In this document: positions 55,808 to 64,000 of the stretch, piece after piece | Numbering within the stretch: the first letter of the stretch is position 1 | How the letters are laid out: each line of letters begins with the position of its first letter | Program-made: the position numbers and the translations under genes | Notes under the pieces: model-generated | What the model saw: the letters and a program-made list of their open reading frames with translations, nothing else | Database searches by the model: none | What the model was told of the DNA's origin: nothing | From: Winogradskyella sp. MH6 | GTDB lineage: Bacteria > Bacteroidota > Bacteroidia > Flavobacteriales > Flavobacteriaceae | DNA length: 64,000 nucleotides | Assembly: GCF_022810765.1 (NCBI RefSeq) | Contig: NZ_CP094494.1 | Coordinates: 992,001-1,056,000 of the forward strand | Direction of reading: 5' to 3'

Positions 55808-56845
55808 TTAATTTTTGAACATAACTAAGTTTTTACCATCAAAGCTTACTTCATATAACACATTTATAAACGTGGCTTTATGTAAAAAAATGATCTGAGA
55901 ATGTTGTATTTGATTATATATATGCTCTGAAACATTAATACTACAATTACTGGTTTTTAACTGAAATTTTGTAGCGCTTCTATTGGAGGTTATCTTCAGT
56001 TTATCCTTCACCTCAGCTTTAGTAACTATTTTTAGGAACCCTTTACGACTAAATTTCGCATATTGATTGAATTTAATCAGCACCTTGATTGCATAATAAA
56101 CCAATGCAATAACCAACGGAATTAGAAATATAAATATGCCTTTCCAAAGTACAAATAGCAAGATTGTAATAGGAATAAGAAACATTAAGTCTTTTCTAAT
56201 AGACTTAAAAAAAACCTTCTTTACTAATTCTATGTCCTTTGTTCTCATAGGCACAGACTTTTCATTAGGCACAAAACTCTGTTTGTTTATTATGTTTGTG
56301 GTATCAGCAAAGTCTATTGTTTCTGTGTTTTTTTCTAAAATAGTAAAGGTTAAAATTTCCTTTTTTTTAGGACTAACTTCTAGATATACCTTATCCCCTA
56401 ATTTCGTTTGGAAATAGTGTTTATAGGGAATACCGTGTTCTTTATTTTCTACGCTTACATAGTAATGCGTTTGTGTGGTTTTACGAGAAGAACCATAGCC
56501 GCTAGAACCTCCTCTACTACTATGCCGAGCAGAAGATGTGGTGTGTTTATTTATGCGTTTATCGGTTACAAAACCCGTATAACAATGCTTTACACCTTTT
56601 TTTAAATCGGTATAAGTACTCCAAAAAAAGTAAGAAATAACTGCCGCAAAAATAAACGCAATAGCAGTAAAAACAAAAACAGGAACCATTCCCATTTCAC
56701 CATTTGGTAACACCAGTTTAAAAATGAAGAAAAAAATAGCACCTAGAAAAACACCAAACGCTATAAAAAACAAGTATTGCCTCTTAAGCTTCTTTTTATC
56801 CTCTAGCGATAATGGCTTTATTTTATATGAACTTTGATTTGTCAT
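55808..56845 (-). CDS. Hypothetical membrane protein with SGYGSSR loop
   Basis: A 345-residue protein with a first hydrophobic pair near the N-terminus (about 24-44 and 52-74), a soluble domain with a Ser/Gly/Arg-rich stretch (HSSRGGSSGYGSSR, about 104-120), and a second hydrophobic pair around 220-256. The C-terminal part ends in strands NRSATKFQLKTSNCSINVSEH. I do not recognise the family. It is monocistronic on the minus strand, convergent with metG. Confidence 0.7.
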   Translation of the reverse strand: MTNQSSYKIKPLSLEDKKKLKRQYLFFIAFGVFLGAIFFFIFKLVLPNGEMGMVPVFVFTAIAFIFAAVISYFFWSTYTDLKKGVKHCYTGFVTDKRINKHTTSSARHSSRGGSSGYGSSRKTTQTHYYVSVENKEHGIPYKHYFQTKLGDKVYLEVSPKKKEILTFTILEKNTETIDFADTTNIINKQSFVPNEKSVPMRTKDIELVKKVFFKSIRKDLMFLIPITILLFVLWKGIFIFLIPLVIALVYYAIKVLIKFNQYAKFSRKGFLKIVTKAEVKDKLKITSNRSATKFQLKTSNCSINVSEHIYNQIQHSQIIFLHKATFINVLYEVSFDGKNLVMFKN

Positions 56846-57012
56846 TTATATAGTTTTTAATTCAAAAAGAAGATGTATTAAAACGATTTTATAACACCTA
56901 ACACATCTTTAAAATAATAGATTGTAAAAGCCATATTTTTAAGAACTAATGAAAAGGAAGCGGTTGTACATTTACATTTATAAAGTATAACAAAATGCCT
57001 AAAACTCATGAT

Positions 57013-59445
57013 TTAGTTTTTAGGCTCATATTCTTTTTTGAGTTTGTACTGGCTCGTAATTCTTTTAGATTCATTAACAAAATAGGTACGCTCCTCATTA
57101 CTTAAAAGTTCGATAATTTTAGATGTATTTTTTCTGGCATAAGGGTTAGGTAAATTAAGAAGATATTGATAAGCTACTTGCTTATCTAAGAGAAATAGCC
57201 GTTTTATAAAATTAGCATGACTTTGATTAACTCTATCTATTGGTTGTTTTGCAATCATATTATTATGATCCTTAATAACCATTGGTTTAAAATTTGCATT
57301 GTCCACCTTGTAAGTGCTAACATATAATTTTGCTAAACTTTGCAGAGCATCCTCAACTATTTTTGAAGGCGCTGTAGTGTTGTCATTCTGTGTGGCACTT
57401 TTTGCATAATCTACAATCAATTTACCCGCTTCAAATTCACCGTAGGTTTTAATATTTGTCTTTTTATCTAGTTTAACTCCTAAGCCTGTGATGTAACCAT
57501 TGTGGGCAAATGCACCCTTATAGACAAACGCATCTGTAAAAAATTGCCCTGTATAATTTATTTTACCTTTATCGTCCCAATCTCCCATATAACTTTTCCC
57601 ATCAGTCCACATATAACTACCTGCTTTATATGGTTGACCATTTTTAAAAAAGCCTTCGTAAACATCGCCTTGATTGTATGTTATAGATCCATAGCCATTT
57701 GCACAATCACCTAAGCAGTTTCCATTGGTTTTTTGGCTTAAATAGTCGGCAAACAAATTGGTTGTTAATTGACCGTCTGTGTAGATACCTGCTTCAACGG
57801 TTTCTCCGTTTTTTACAAAATAGCCATAGCCATGTTGCTTTGCATCTTTCCAATGACCATAATAGTGTAAGTTGCTTTGTTTCCAGTAATAAATGCCATA
57901 ACCGTTGCGTTGACCTTCATAATAATTGCCATTATAGGTATCTCCATTAGCGTAAACAAACTGTGCGTAACCATGAAGCTTACCATTCTTAAAAAAGCCT
58001 TCTGCTTTAGCTCCACTTTTAAAAGTATACGTTCCGTAACCATCAGTGCAATTTCCTGATGTACAAGAAGTGTCTTCTACATTATTTTCTGACTGGTTTG
58101 AACTGTTTTCTTTTCCAATGGTATCAACTGAAGGATTAAAATATCTGCCTCTGTTAAAGTTTTCTGGTTTACTTAAATTATAGTTACTTAAAACATAAGA
58201 TGGTGTGTTGTTAAAACCTAACACATAATCTTGAGTACCTTCTATAAATCCAAATACCTTGAAACCATTTATTTCTTTACCTTTTTCATAAAGTGTAATC
58301 TTTTTTTTGTCTTTTGAAGGCACATACCATATTTCATTACCTTTCGATGTCATGGAAACTACCGGAAATGCCCTAGTTTCATTTGATGTTTTGAGCATTG
58401 CATTTTCAGCAAAAAACATCTCTTGTTCATTATTAATTAAAATGTGATTAAAATATTTCTTGTATCTCCAATTATTAGAGATGTCATTCCTTTTATAATT
58501 TAAGCCGTCTTTAATAAGTAAGGTTTCATTTCCTTTTATTAAAAGAATATTTTTCTCGCCTTGTAAAAGTGGTTTATGAGGAATAATAGCATTTTTAGGC
58601 AACGATTTATCAAAGGCATTAGGAGCTATGAAATAGTTGTTTGTAAGTGGATTATAAAAAACATAATCATTACTGAAATTAAACGTAAGAGGTAAGTTAA
58701 CTAACTTGCTATTTAATACAAGATGAGGTAAATAAATATTAGATGTCAAGTTGATATTTCCTGAAGTGTTTTTAACGGTCACTTTGGCGTCAAAATTTTC
58801 AAATTCCTTATGGTAAATAATAACTTGGTTAAACGGATTGCGAATTGGGTTACCGTTAGCATCAGTGTAAAAACGTTTAGTCCAATTACCCTGTATATCA
58901 AATTCATAGCTATAGATAATTTCTTCTTGTCTTTTCTTATCTATTCTTCGTACAATTAAACCATTTTTATAATGGTCTTCGCCTTTTAATACCAACGCAC
59001 CTGTTTCTGAATGCTCATAATTAAAAACAATAAGTACATCTCCTTGTTTTTCATAAGTGTAGGTTCTAATCATTTCACCTTGCATTCTTTTTACCACTCT
59101 GTTTTTGCTATCATATTCATACAAAATACCTCCGCTGTAAACGAGGTTTCCTTTACTGTCGTATTTATATTCTGTGGTACCTAAAGTTGGTGACGTATAT
59201 GAAACTATTCGGTCTAAATGATCTTTAGTAACATATTCGTTTGGATTAAAAAATATTTGATTCCCAAGCTTATCATAATATTGGTGAGTAGCCTGAAAGA
59301 CATCACCTTTTAGTTCAGTTTTATTAAGATTGCAACCTTGAGGCACAGGATTAACAGGCGCATTCACCCAATCAATATTTTGCGCATAACCAATAAAATT
59401 TGCACATAGTATAATGCAGTAGAGTAATTTTTTAATCAAGTTCAT
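57013..59445 (-). CDS. MORN-repeat protein with RHS-like N-terminal strands
   Basis: I start at the ATG at 59445 (MNLIKKLLYCIILCANFIGYAQ), which opens the signal peptide; an upstream ATG at 59475 adds ten residues. The 810-residue exported protein has YD/RHS-like strand repeats at about 75-200 (YKYDSKGNLVYSGGILYEYDSKNRVVKR), a middle region without a known fold, and MORN repeats from about 475 (GYGTYTFKSGAKAEGFFKNGKLHG, GDTYNGNYYEGQRNGYG). MORN repeats usually contact lipids or proteins. The two repeat types in one protein are uncommon. A -7 element TAGCTTTG on the minus strand at 59473-59480 fits this start. Confidence 0.83.
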   Translation of the reverse strand: MNLIKKLLYCIILCANFIGYAQNIDWVNAPVNPVPQGCNLNKTELKGDVFQATHQYYDKLGNQIFFNPNEYVTKDHLDRIVSYTSPTLGTTEYKYDSKGNLVYSGGILYEYDSKNRVVKRMQGEMIRTYTYEKQGDVLIVFNYEHSETGALVLKGEDHYKNGLIVRRIDKKRQEEIIYSYEFDIQGNWTKRFYTDANGNPIRNPFNQVIIYHKEFENFDAKVTVKNTSGNINLTSNIYLPHLVLNSKLVNLPLTFNFSNDYVFYNPLTNNYFIAPNAFDKSLPKNAIIPHKPLLQGEKNILLIKGNETLLIKDGLNYKRNDISNNWRYKKYFNHILINNEQEMFFAENAMLKTSNETRAFPVVSMTSKGNEIWYVPSKDKKKITLYEKGKEINGFKVFGFIEGTQDYVLGFNNTPSYVLSNYNLSKPENFNRGRYFNPSVDTIGKENSSNQSENNVEDTSCTSGNCTDGYGTYTFKSGAKAEGFFKNGKLHGYAQFVYANGDTYNGNYYEGQRNGYGIYYWKQSNLHYYGHWKDAKQHGYGYFVKNGETVEAGIYTDGQLTTNLFADYLSQKTNGNCLGDCANGYGSITYNQGDVYEGFFKNGQPYKAGSYMWTDGKSYMGDWDDKGKINYTGQFFTDAFVYKGAFAHNGYITGLGVKLDKKTNIKTYGEFEAGKLIVDYAKSATQNDNTTAPSKIVEDALQSLAKLYVSTYKVDNANFKPMVIKDHNNMIAKQPIDRVNQSHANFIKRLFLLDKQVAYQYLLNLPNPYARKNTSKIIELLSNEERTYFVNESKRITSQYKLKKEYEPKN

Positions 59446-59472
59446 AATAAAATATGTGATATTGAGGGTACA

Positions 59473-59480
59473 CAAAGCTA
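59473..59480 (-). promoter_or_regulatory. -7 element for the MORN-repeat gene
   Basis: Reads TAGCTTTG on the minus strand, an exact match; it overlaps the longer reading frame, which supports the start at 59445. Confidence 0.5.
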
Positions 59481-59540
59481 CTTTTTAACAAAACGGAATG
59501 CTATACGATGAATGTCGTATATTTTAGCTGCGTATCTTTC

Positions 59541-59548
59541 TATATTTG
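59541..59548 (+). promoter_or_regulatory. -7 element for tex
   Basis: TATATTTG, an exact match, 35 bp before the tex ATG. Confidence 0.6.
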
Positions 59549-59583
59549 CTCCTTATTAGGATTAAGAAACATCTATTATATCA

Positions 59584-61701
59584 ATGGTCAATTATATTTT
59601 ATCTCATACCAAACTATCTAAAACTTCTATTCAAAACACTATAAAGTTACTCAACGAAGATTGTACCATTCCTTTTATTTCGAGATATAGAAAAGAAGCG
59701 ACTGGCAATTTAGATGAAGTTGAAATTGGCCTGATTGTAAAGTTTAAAGAAGAATTTGAAGCCTTAGAAAAACGAAAAACATCCATCCTAAAAGCTCTGG
59801 AAGAACAAGATGTCTTAACGGAAAAATTGAAGCAGAGTATTGAGAACGCTGAAGATTTAACCACACTTGAAGACTTATACTTACCCTACAAGAAAAAGCG
59901 AAAAACCAAGGCTGAAACCGCTCGTAAAAATGGATTAGAACCTTTGGCTAAAATCCTAATGAGCCAAAACGCTAACGATATAGAATCTATTGCTTATAAG
60001 TATGTAAAAGGGGACATATCATCTACTGAGGAAGCTTTAGAAGGTGCCAGACATATTATTGCCGAATGGATTAACGAGCGTACAGATATTAGAAACGCTT
60101 TAAGACAGCAACTAGAACGCTTTGCACAGATAAGCACTAAAGTTGTTAAGGCAAAAGAAACCGAAGAAAAAGCACAAAAATTTAGAGATTATTTTGATTG
60201 GTCTGAAAGTTTGGGTCGTATTCCATCGCATCGCTTGCTCGCTATATTACGTGCAGAAAGCGAAGGTTTTATTAGAGTAAAAATTGAAATTGATGACGAT
60301 AAAGCCTTAGAACGTATAGACCGAAAAATTATTCGGAGCAATAATGCCTGTGCAGACCTGTTAGAATTGGCAATTTCAGACGCTTATAAACGTTTGCTTT
60401 TCCCGTCTTTGAGTAAAGAAGCCTTAAATACCGCTAAAGAAAAAGCAGACGATGCAGCCATAACAGTCTTTGCAAAAAATTTGAGACAGCTTTTATTAGG
60501 CTCACCTATTGGCGAAAAACGTGTTTTAGCTATCGATCCTGGATTTAGAACCGGTTGTAAAGTAGTTTGTTTAGATGAAAATGGCAATTTAAAACACAAT
60601 GAAACCATCTATCCGCACGCACCAAAAAACGACTGGACTGTTGCTCTAAAAAAACTGGCTTCACTTACCGAAGCGCATAAAATTGAAGCTATTGCTATTG
60701 GTAATGGCACAGCATCGAGAGAAACAGAAGCTTTGGTTAGAAAAATTCAATTTAAAAATGACGTTCAAGTTTTTGTGGTTAGCGAAGCAGGTGCAAGTAT
60801 TTACTCGGCTTCAAAAATTGCACGAGACGAATTCCCAAATTACGATGTTACTGTAAGAGGTGCTGTGTCTATTGGTAGACGTTTGCAAGATCCTTTAGCA
60901 GAATTGGTAAAGATCGATGCCAAATCTATTGGTGTAGGTCAGTACCAGCACGATGTGGACCAAACAAAACTTCAAAAACAACTTGGTGTTGTTGTAGAAA
61001 ACTGTGTAAATGCTGTTGGTGTTAATATTAATACTGCCAGTGTTTCACTTTTAAGTTATGTGTCTGGAATTGGACCAAAACTAGCGGAAAACATCGTTAA
61101 CCACAGAACTGAAAATGGTGCGTTCTCATCAAGAAAATCAATAAAAAAAGTACCTCGTTTGGGAGAAAAAGCCTTTGAGCAATCGGCAGCATTTCTAAGA
61201 ATTAAAGAGGCTAAAAACCCTTTAGATGATTCTTCTGTACATCCTGAAAGTTATGCTATTGTTGAAAAAATGGCTAAAGATGAAGGCATTTCAATTAAAG
61301 AATTAATAGGAAACAAAAGCCGACTTCAAAATATCGATTTAAAAAAATACTATACTGAAACCGTTGGTTTACCAACACTTAAAGACATTGTAAAAGAGCT
61401 AGAAAAACCTGGTTTAGACATTAGAGAAGAAGCCAAAGTTTTCACTTTTAATCAAAATATAAAAACCATAAACGATCTTCACGAAGGGCAACTTTTACCT
61501 GGCATTGTAAATAACATTACCAACTTTGGTTGTTTTGTAGATATTGGTATTAAGGAAAGTGGTTTAATTCATGTTTCGAATCTTAGCGACAACTTTGTTA
61601 AAGATGTTAATGAGCACGTGCATCTTCATCAACAAATTATAGTAAAAGTCTTGGATGTTGATGTTGACAGAAAACGTATTCAATTGAAATTGCATAAATA
61701 G
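59584..61701 (+). CDS. tex: Tex-family S1 RNA-binding protein
   Basis: A 705-residue cytoplasmic protein in Tex order: N-terminal helical region (FISRYRKEATGNLDEVEI), YqgF/RNase-H-like domain (about 315-440; RVLAIDPGFRTGCKVVCLDENG), helix-hairpin-helix pair (about 480-555; YVSGIGPKLAENIVNHRTENGAFSSRKSIKKVPRLGEKAFEQSAAFL) and a C-terminal S1 domain (about 635-705; GQLLPGIVNNITNFGCFVDIGIKESGLIHVSNLS). Tex binds nucleic acid and is linked to transcription and RNA decay. It is slightly shorter than the 770-residue E. coli relative. Confidence 0.95.
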   Translation: MVNYILSHTKLSKTSIQNTIKLLNEDCTIPFISRYRKEATGNLDEVEIGLIVKFKEEFEALEKRKTSILKALEEQDVLTEKLKQSIENAEDLTTLEDLYLPYKKKRKTKAETARKNGLEPLAKILMSQNANDIESIAYKYVKGDISSTEEALEGARHIIAEWINERTDIRNALRQQLERFAQISTKVVKAKETEEKAQKFRDYFDWSESLGRIPSHRLLAILRAESEGFIRVKIEIDDDKALERIDRKIIRSNNACADLLELAISDAYKRLLFPSLSKEALNTAKEKADDAAITVFAKNLRQLLLGSPIGEKRVLAIDPGFRTGCKVVCLDENGNLKHNETIYPHAPKNDWTVALKKLASLTEAHKIEAIAIGNGTASRETEALVRKIQFKNDVQVFVVSEAGASIYSASKIARDEFPNYDVTVRGAVSIGRRLQDPLAELVKIDAKSIGVGQYQHDVDQTKLQKQLGVVVENCVNAVGVNINTASVSLLSYVSGIGPKLAENIVNHRTENGAFSSRKSIKKVPRLGEKAFEQSAAFLRIKEAKNPLDDSSVHPESYAIVEKMAKDEGISIKELIGNKSRLQNIDLKKYYTETVGLPTLKDIVKELEKPGLDIREEAKVFTFNQNIKTINDLHEGQLLPGIVNNITNFGCFVDIGIKESGLIHVSNLSDNFVKDVNEHVHLHQQIIVKVLDVDVDRKRIQLKLHK

Positions 61702-61907
61702 TAAACTGCACAACAGAGGCTAAACGTCTATACTTTTTTTATTTCACCTATGTAAATGAGCTTCTTTTATAATTGGGAAGACAATTTTTATTTTAACTAC
61801 TTATTCGCAAAATAAAGTAAGCCTAAAATGTATTAAGGTCTTTTAGTTTTTATTCTTTTAGCGTATCTTTTAGTTCTAAAATCTTAGTTATTAAATTTTT
61901 CTAAAAA

Positions 61908-64000
61908 ATGAAAACATCCAATCGTTATAGAGTTCATTTATTCTTGTTTAGTGTTTTTTTTAGTATTATAAACCTCTCTTTTAGCCAAGAGGATGAACAA
62001 CTAATCAAAGCTTACACAGACTATCATAAAACTGCCAGAGAGATCGTTTATTTACATCTCAATAAGTCTACTTACATCAAAGGAGAAGACATTGGTTTTA
62101 AGGCTTATGTTTTAGACAAAAGAAATAAGAAACCTTCAATCTATACTTCTAATCTTTATGTGGTAATTGAAGATTCTAACAACGCTATTGTAAAACAAAA
62201 GTTGGTGCGTGTAAAAGAGGGAGTGGCTTCAAACATTTTTGAAGTTGATTCTTCTTTTAGCTCTGGTACTTATAACATTAAAGCCTATACTAATTGGATG
62301 CTAAACTTTAACGAAAAAAATTATTACTCAGAGTCTATACAAATACTCGATCCTAACAATAAAGATACTGTAGACACTGTTTTGGCAGAGAATGACATTG
62401 ACGCTCAATTTTTACCCGAAAGCGGTCACTTACTTAATAATGTGACTAATGTTGTTGGAGTTACTATAAAGGACGAATATGGTTACGGCATCCCAAACTC
62501 ACGCGGAGAAGTTATTGACAACAACAAAGACGTTGTAACAACCTTTGAAACTAATCAATTTGGAATTGGGAATTTTCAATTAATCCCAACAATAGGCAGC
62601 TCATACATCGTAAAAGTCAAAACAGATAACAAGGATTATGAGTTTAATCTAAACCAAAAGATAGAAGAAAAAGGCATCATTATAAGTCTTAGTAAACTAA
62701 AAGATAAAATCTATATTTCTTTAGCCACTAATAATGAAACCTTCAATACCATTAAAAACCAAAGGCACACGCTGATGATTCACAATGGTAACAGTTATAA
62801 TTTAATAGATGTATATTTTACAGACAATACTGTTATTACCAAAATTCTTGACGGCAATACTACTTCGCCAGGTATAAATATTGTTACATTGTTTAATGAA
62901 GACGATAAGCCGATTGCAGAGCGTTTGTTTTTTAACCATCAAGGATTAGATATCATAAAGCCTAGTATTATAACGACTTCTACAACAAAAGACTCCCTCG
63001 TTTTTAATTTAAATTTTAATTCCGTAGATCCTAAACTTAAAAATTCCTTTAGTGTTTCGGTTTTACCACAAGAAACCAAATCCTACAACAAGCAAAACAA
63101 CATTATTTCGTCTACGTATTTAGAACCCTATGTAAAAGGAATTATTGAACACCCTAAATACTATTTTACCGATACAGACCTAAAAAAGGAGTATGAACTA
63201 GACAACTTACTCATTACACAAGGATGGAGTAGTTACAATTGGGATAACATTTTTAAAGGAGCACCAAACTTAACTCATCAGTTTGAACAAGGTATTACTG
63301 TAAAAGCTAATGTTACTTCCAACAACAACGATCAATTAATGTATCGCACAAATAATGAAGGATTTATGATTGCAGAAGTAAATCCTGAAGATTCATATTA
63401 TTGGATCTATGGATTATATCCAGAAGACAACACTACTATTCAAATGTCTAAAATTACTGAAGCCGATGGACTAAAACCCGCATCAGTGTACTTACAGTTT
63501 TTTCCTAAAGCAATACCTCAACTCAATCATAATGCTTCTGATTTAAATTATTATGAAGAAAAAACACTAAAACTTAAACAAGACAATTACACTAAAAATT
63601 CTTTTTTTAAAAGTTCAAAAAATCTACAAGAGCTTGATACGGTTACCGTTGAGTCTAGCCCAATACTAGAAAAAAGACTTAAACAACACGAGTTAAGTAC
63701 TGATAGATTTGGAAGAGTCACAGTAGTTGATGAACAAGATGAAACTAATCTTATCATGTTAACAGACTATATAGACCAAAGAATAAAAAGTGAAAGAATA
63801 AGAACTCAAAATAGCAATGACTCTTCGTTAAAAATTGGAAGGTTTCAAATAAATTATTTTTTAGATGATGTACTCTTAACCGACCCAACAATTTTAGAAG
63901 GTTTATATTTAGCTGATATTGAGTCTATTGAGTTTAATAGATTTGGTATTGGAGATGGCTACAGAAGTCCCAATGGTTTTGTGAAAATTTACACCAAAAA
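61908..64000 (+). CDS. Large exported MG2-like protein, 3' end outside window
   Basis: An open frame from the ATG at 61908 runs without a stop to the window edge (about 697 residues seen). It starts with a signal peptide (MKTSNRYRVHLFLFSVFFSIINLSFSQ), then an MG2-like segment (REIVYLHLNKSTYIKGEDIGFKAYVLD ... SGTYNIKAYTNWML), the pattern seen in alpha-2-macroglobulin-like and related Bacteroidota exported proteins. The segment near the window end (FGIGDGYRSPNGFVKIYTK, from about 680) resembles the start of a TonB-plug-like region. No promoter of consensus type is seen. Its function cannot be set from the visible part. Confidence 0.82.
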   Translation, partial: MKTSNRYRVHLFLFSVFFSIINLSFSQEDEQLIKAYTDYHKTAREIVYLHLNKSTYIKGEDIGFKAYVLDKRNKKPSIYTSNLYVVIEDSNNAIVKQKLVRVKEGVASNIFEVDSSFSSGTYNIKAYTNWMLNFNEKNYYSESIQILDPNNKDTVDTVLAENDIDAQFLPESGHLLNNVTNVVGVTIKDEYGYGIPNSRGEVIDNNKDVVTTFETNQFGIGNFQLIPTIGSSYIVKVKTDNKDYEFNLNQKIEEKGIIISLSKLKDKIYISLATNNETFNTIKNQRHTLMIHNGNSYNLIDVYFTDNTVITKILDGNTTSPGINIVTLFNEDDKPIAERLFFNHQGLDIIKPSIITTSTTKDSLVFNLNFNSVDPKLKNSFSVSVLPQETKSYNKQNNIISSTYLEPYVKGIIEHPKYYFTDTDLKKEYELDNLLITQGWSSYNWDNIFKGAPNLTHQFEQGITVKANVTSNNNDQLMYRTNNEGFMIAEVNPEDSYYWIYGLYPEDNTTIQMSKITEADGLKPASVYLQFFPKAIPQLNHNASDLNYYEEKTLKLKQDNYTKNSFFKSSKNLQELDTVTVESSPILEKRLKQHELSTDRFGRVTVVDEQDETNLIMLTDYIDQRIKSERIRTQNSNDSSLKIGRFQINYFLDDVLLTDPTILEGLYLADIESIEFNRFGIGDGYRSPNGFVKIYTK

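Noticed and set aside
57699..58059. His- and Ile-rich open frames within the MORN repeats
   Set aside because: They result from the repeated MORN codons read in other frames.

Overview
This window is a 64-kb piece of an AT-rich chromosome from a member of the Flavobacteriaceae (Bacteroidota), probably marine. Several independent signs point there. Protein sequences are flavobacterial throughout: TonB-dependent receptors with CarboxypepD_reg-like domains, type IX secretion (T9SS) cargo and PorZ, a THC0290_0291-type barrel and a DUF6646-type protein. Many genes are preceded by the Bacteroidota -7 promoter element TAnnTTTG, and Shine-Dalgarno sequences are generally absent. I see no rRNA, tRNA, CRISPR array, transposase, integrase or phage gene, so this looks like ordinary chromosome with a few accessory patches.

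Layout. 1-8.8 kb: 3' end of glmS; a leftward operon of arylsulfotransferase-like propeller protein, a previously uncalled 47-residue membrane peptide and a membrane-anchored sulfotransferase; then a TonB receptor paired with an SGNH/GDSL-type lipoprotein. 8.9-10.8 kb: atpD-atpC, split by a striking heptameric CAGT/ACTG array. 10.9-18 kb: oxidoreductase, umuD and umuC (in inverted order), two small conserved proteins, and a MocR/PdxR-type regulator divergent from a TonB receptor, with PdxR-like boxes between them. 18.2-26.8 kb: PspA, NfeD/YqiJ-like protein, flotillin (YqiK-like) and a 1622-residue AAA+ ATPase of the DUF3686 'DNA repair ATPase' type, a coherent membrane-stress/remodelling cluster and the most system-like part of the window.

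27-42 kb: JmjC/cupin-like protein, DUF6646-like protein, two very large T9SS cargo proteins sharing a C-terminal module and flanking recX, then a leftward porZ-recO-TonB receptor (haem/haemoglobin type) operon. 42-53.6 kb: gdhA, an outer-membrane barrel, a PLP trans-sulfuration enzyme, a lipoprotein-ArsC-EamA-GNAT run, thioesterase, the yicC-gmk-nadD operon, yraN, an LD-carboxypeptidase and a small barrel. 53.7-64 kb: metG, a membrane protein, a MORN-repeat protein, tex, and the 5' part of a large MG2-like exported protein that runs off the window.

Functional themes are envelope biology (receptors, T9SS, PspA/flotillin, sulfotransfer), DNA repair (umuCD, recX, recO) and housekeeping. Intergenic DNA is rich in short folded repeats: a CAGT/ACTG heptamer array, a 26-bp inverted repeat, a 27-bp inverted repeat and two TTCCTGC..GCAGGAA hairpins. 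All identifications are from reading the sequence and memory of families; no database search was run.
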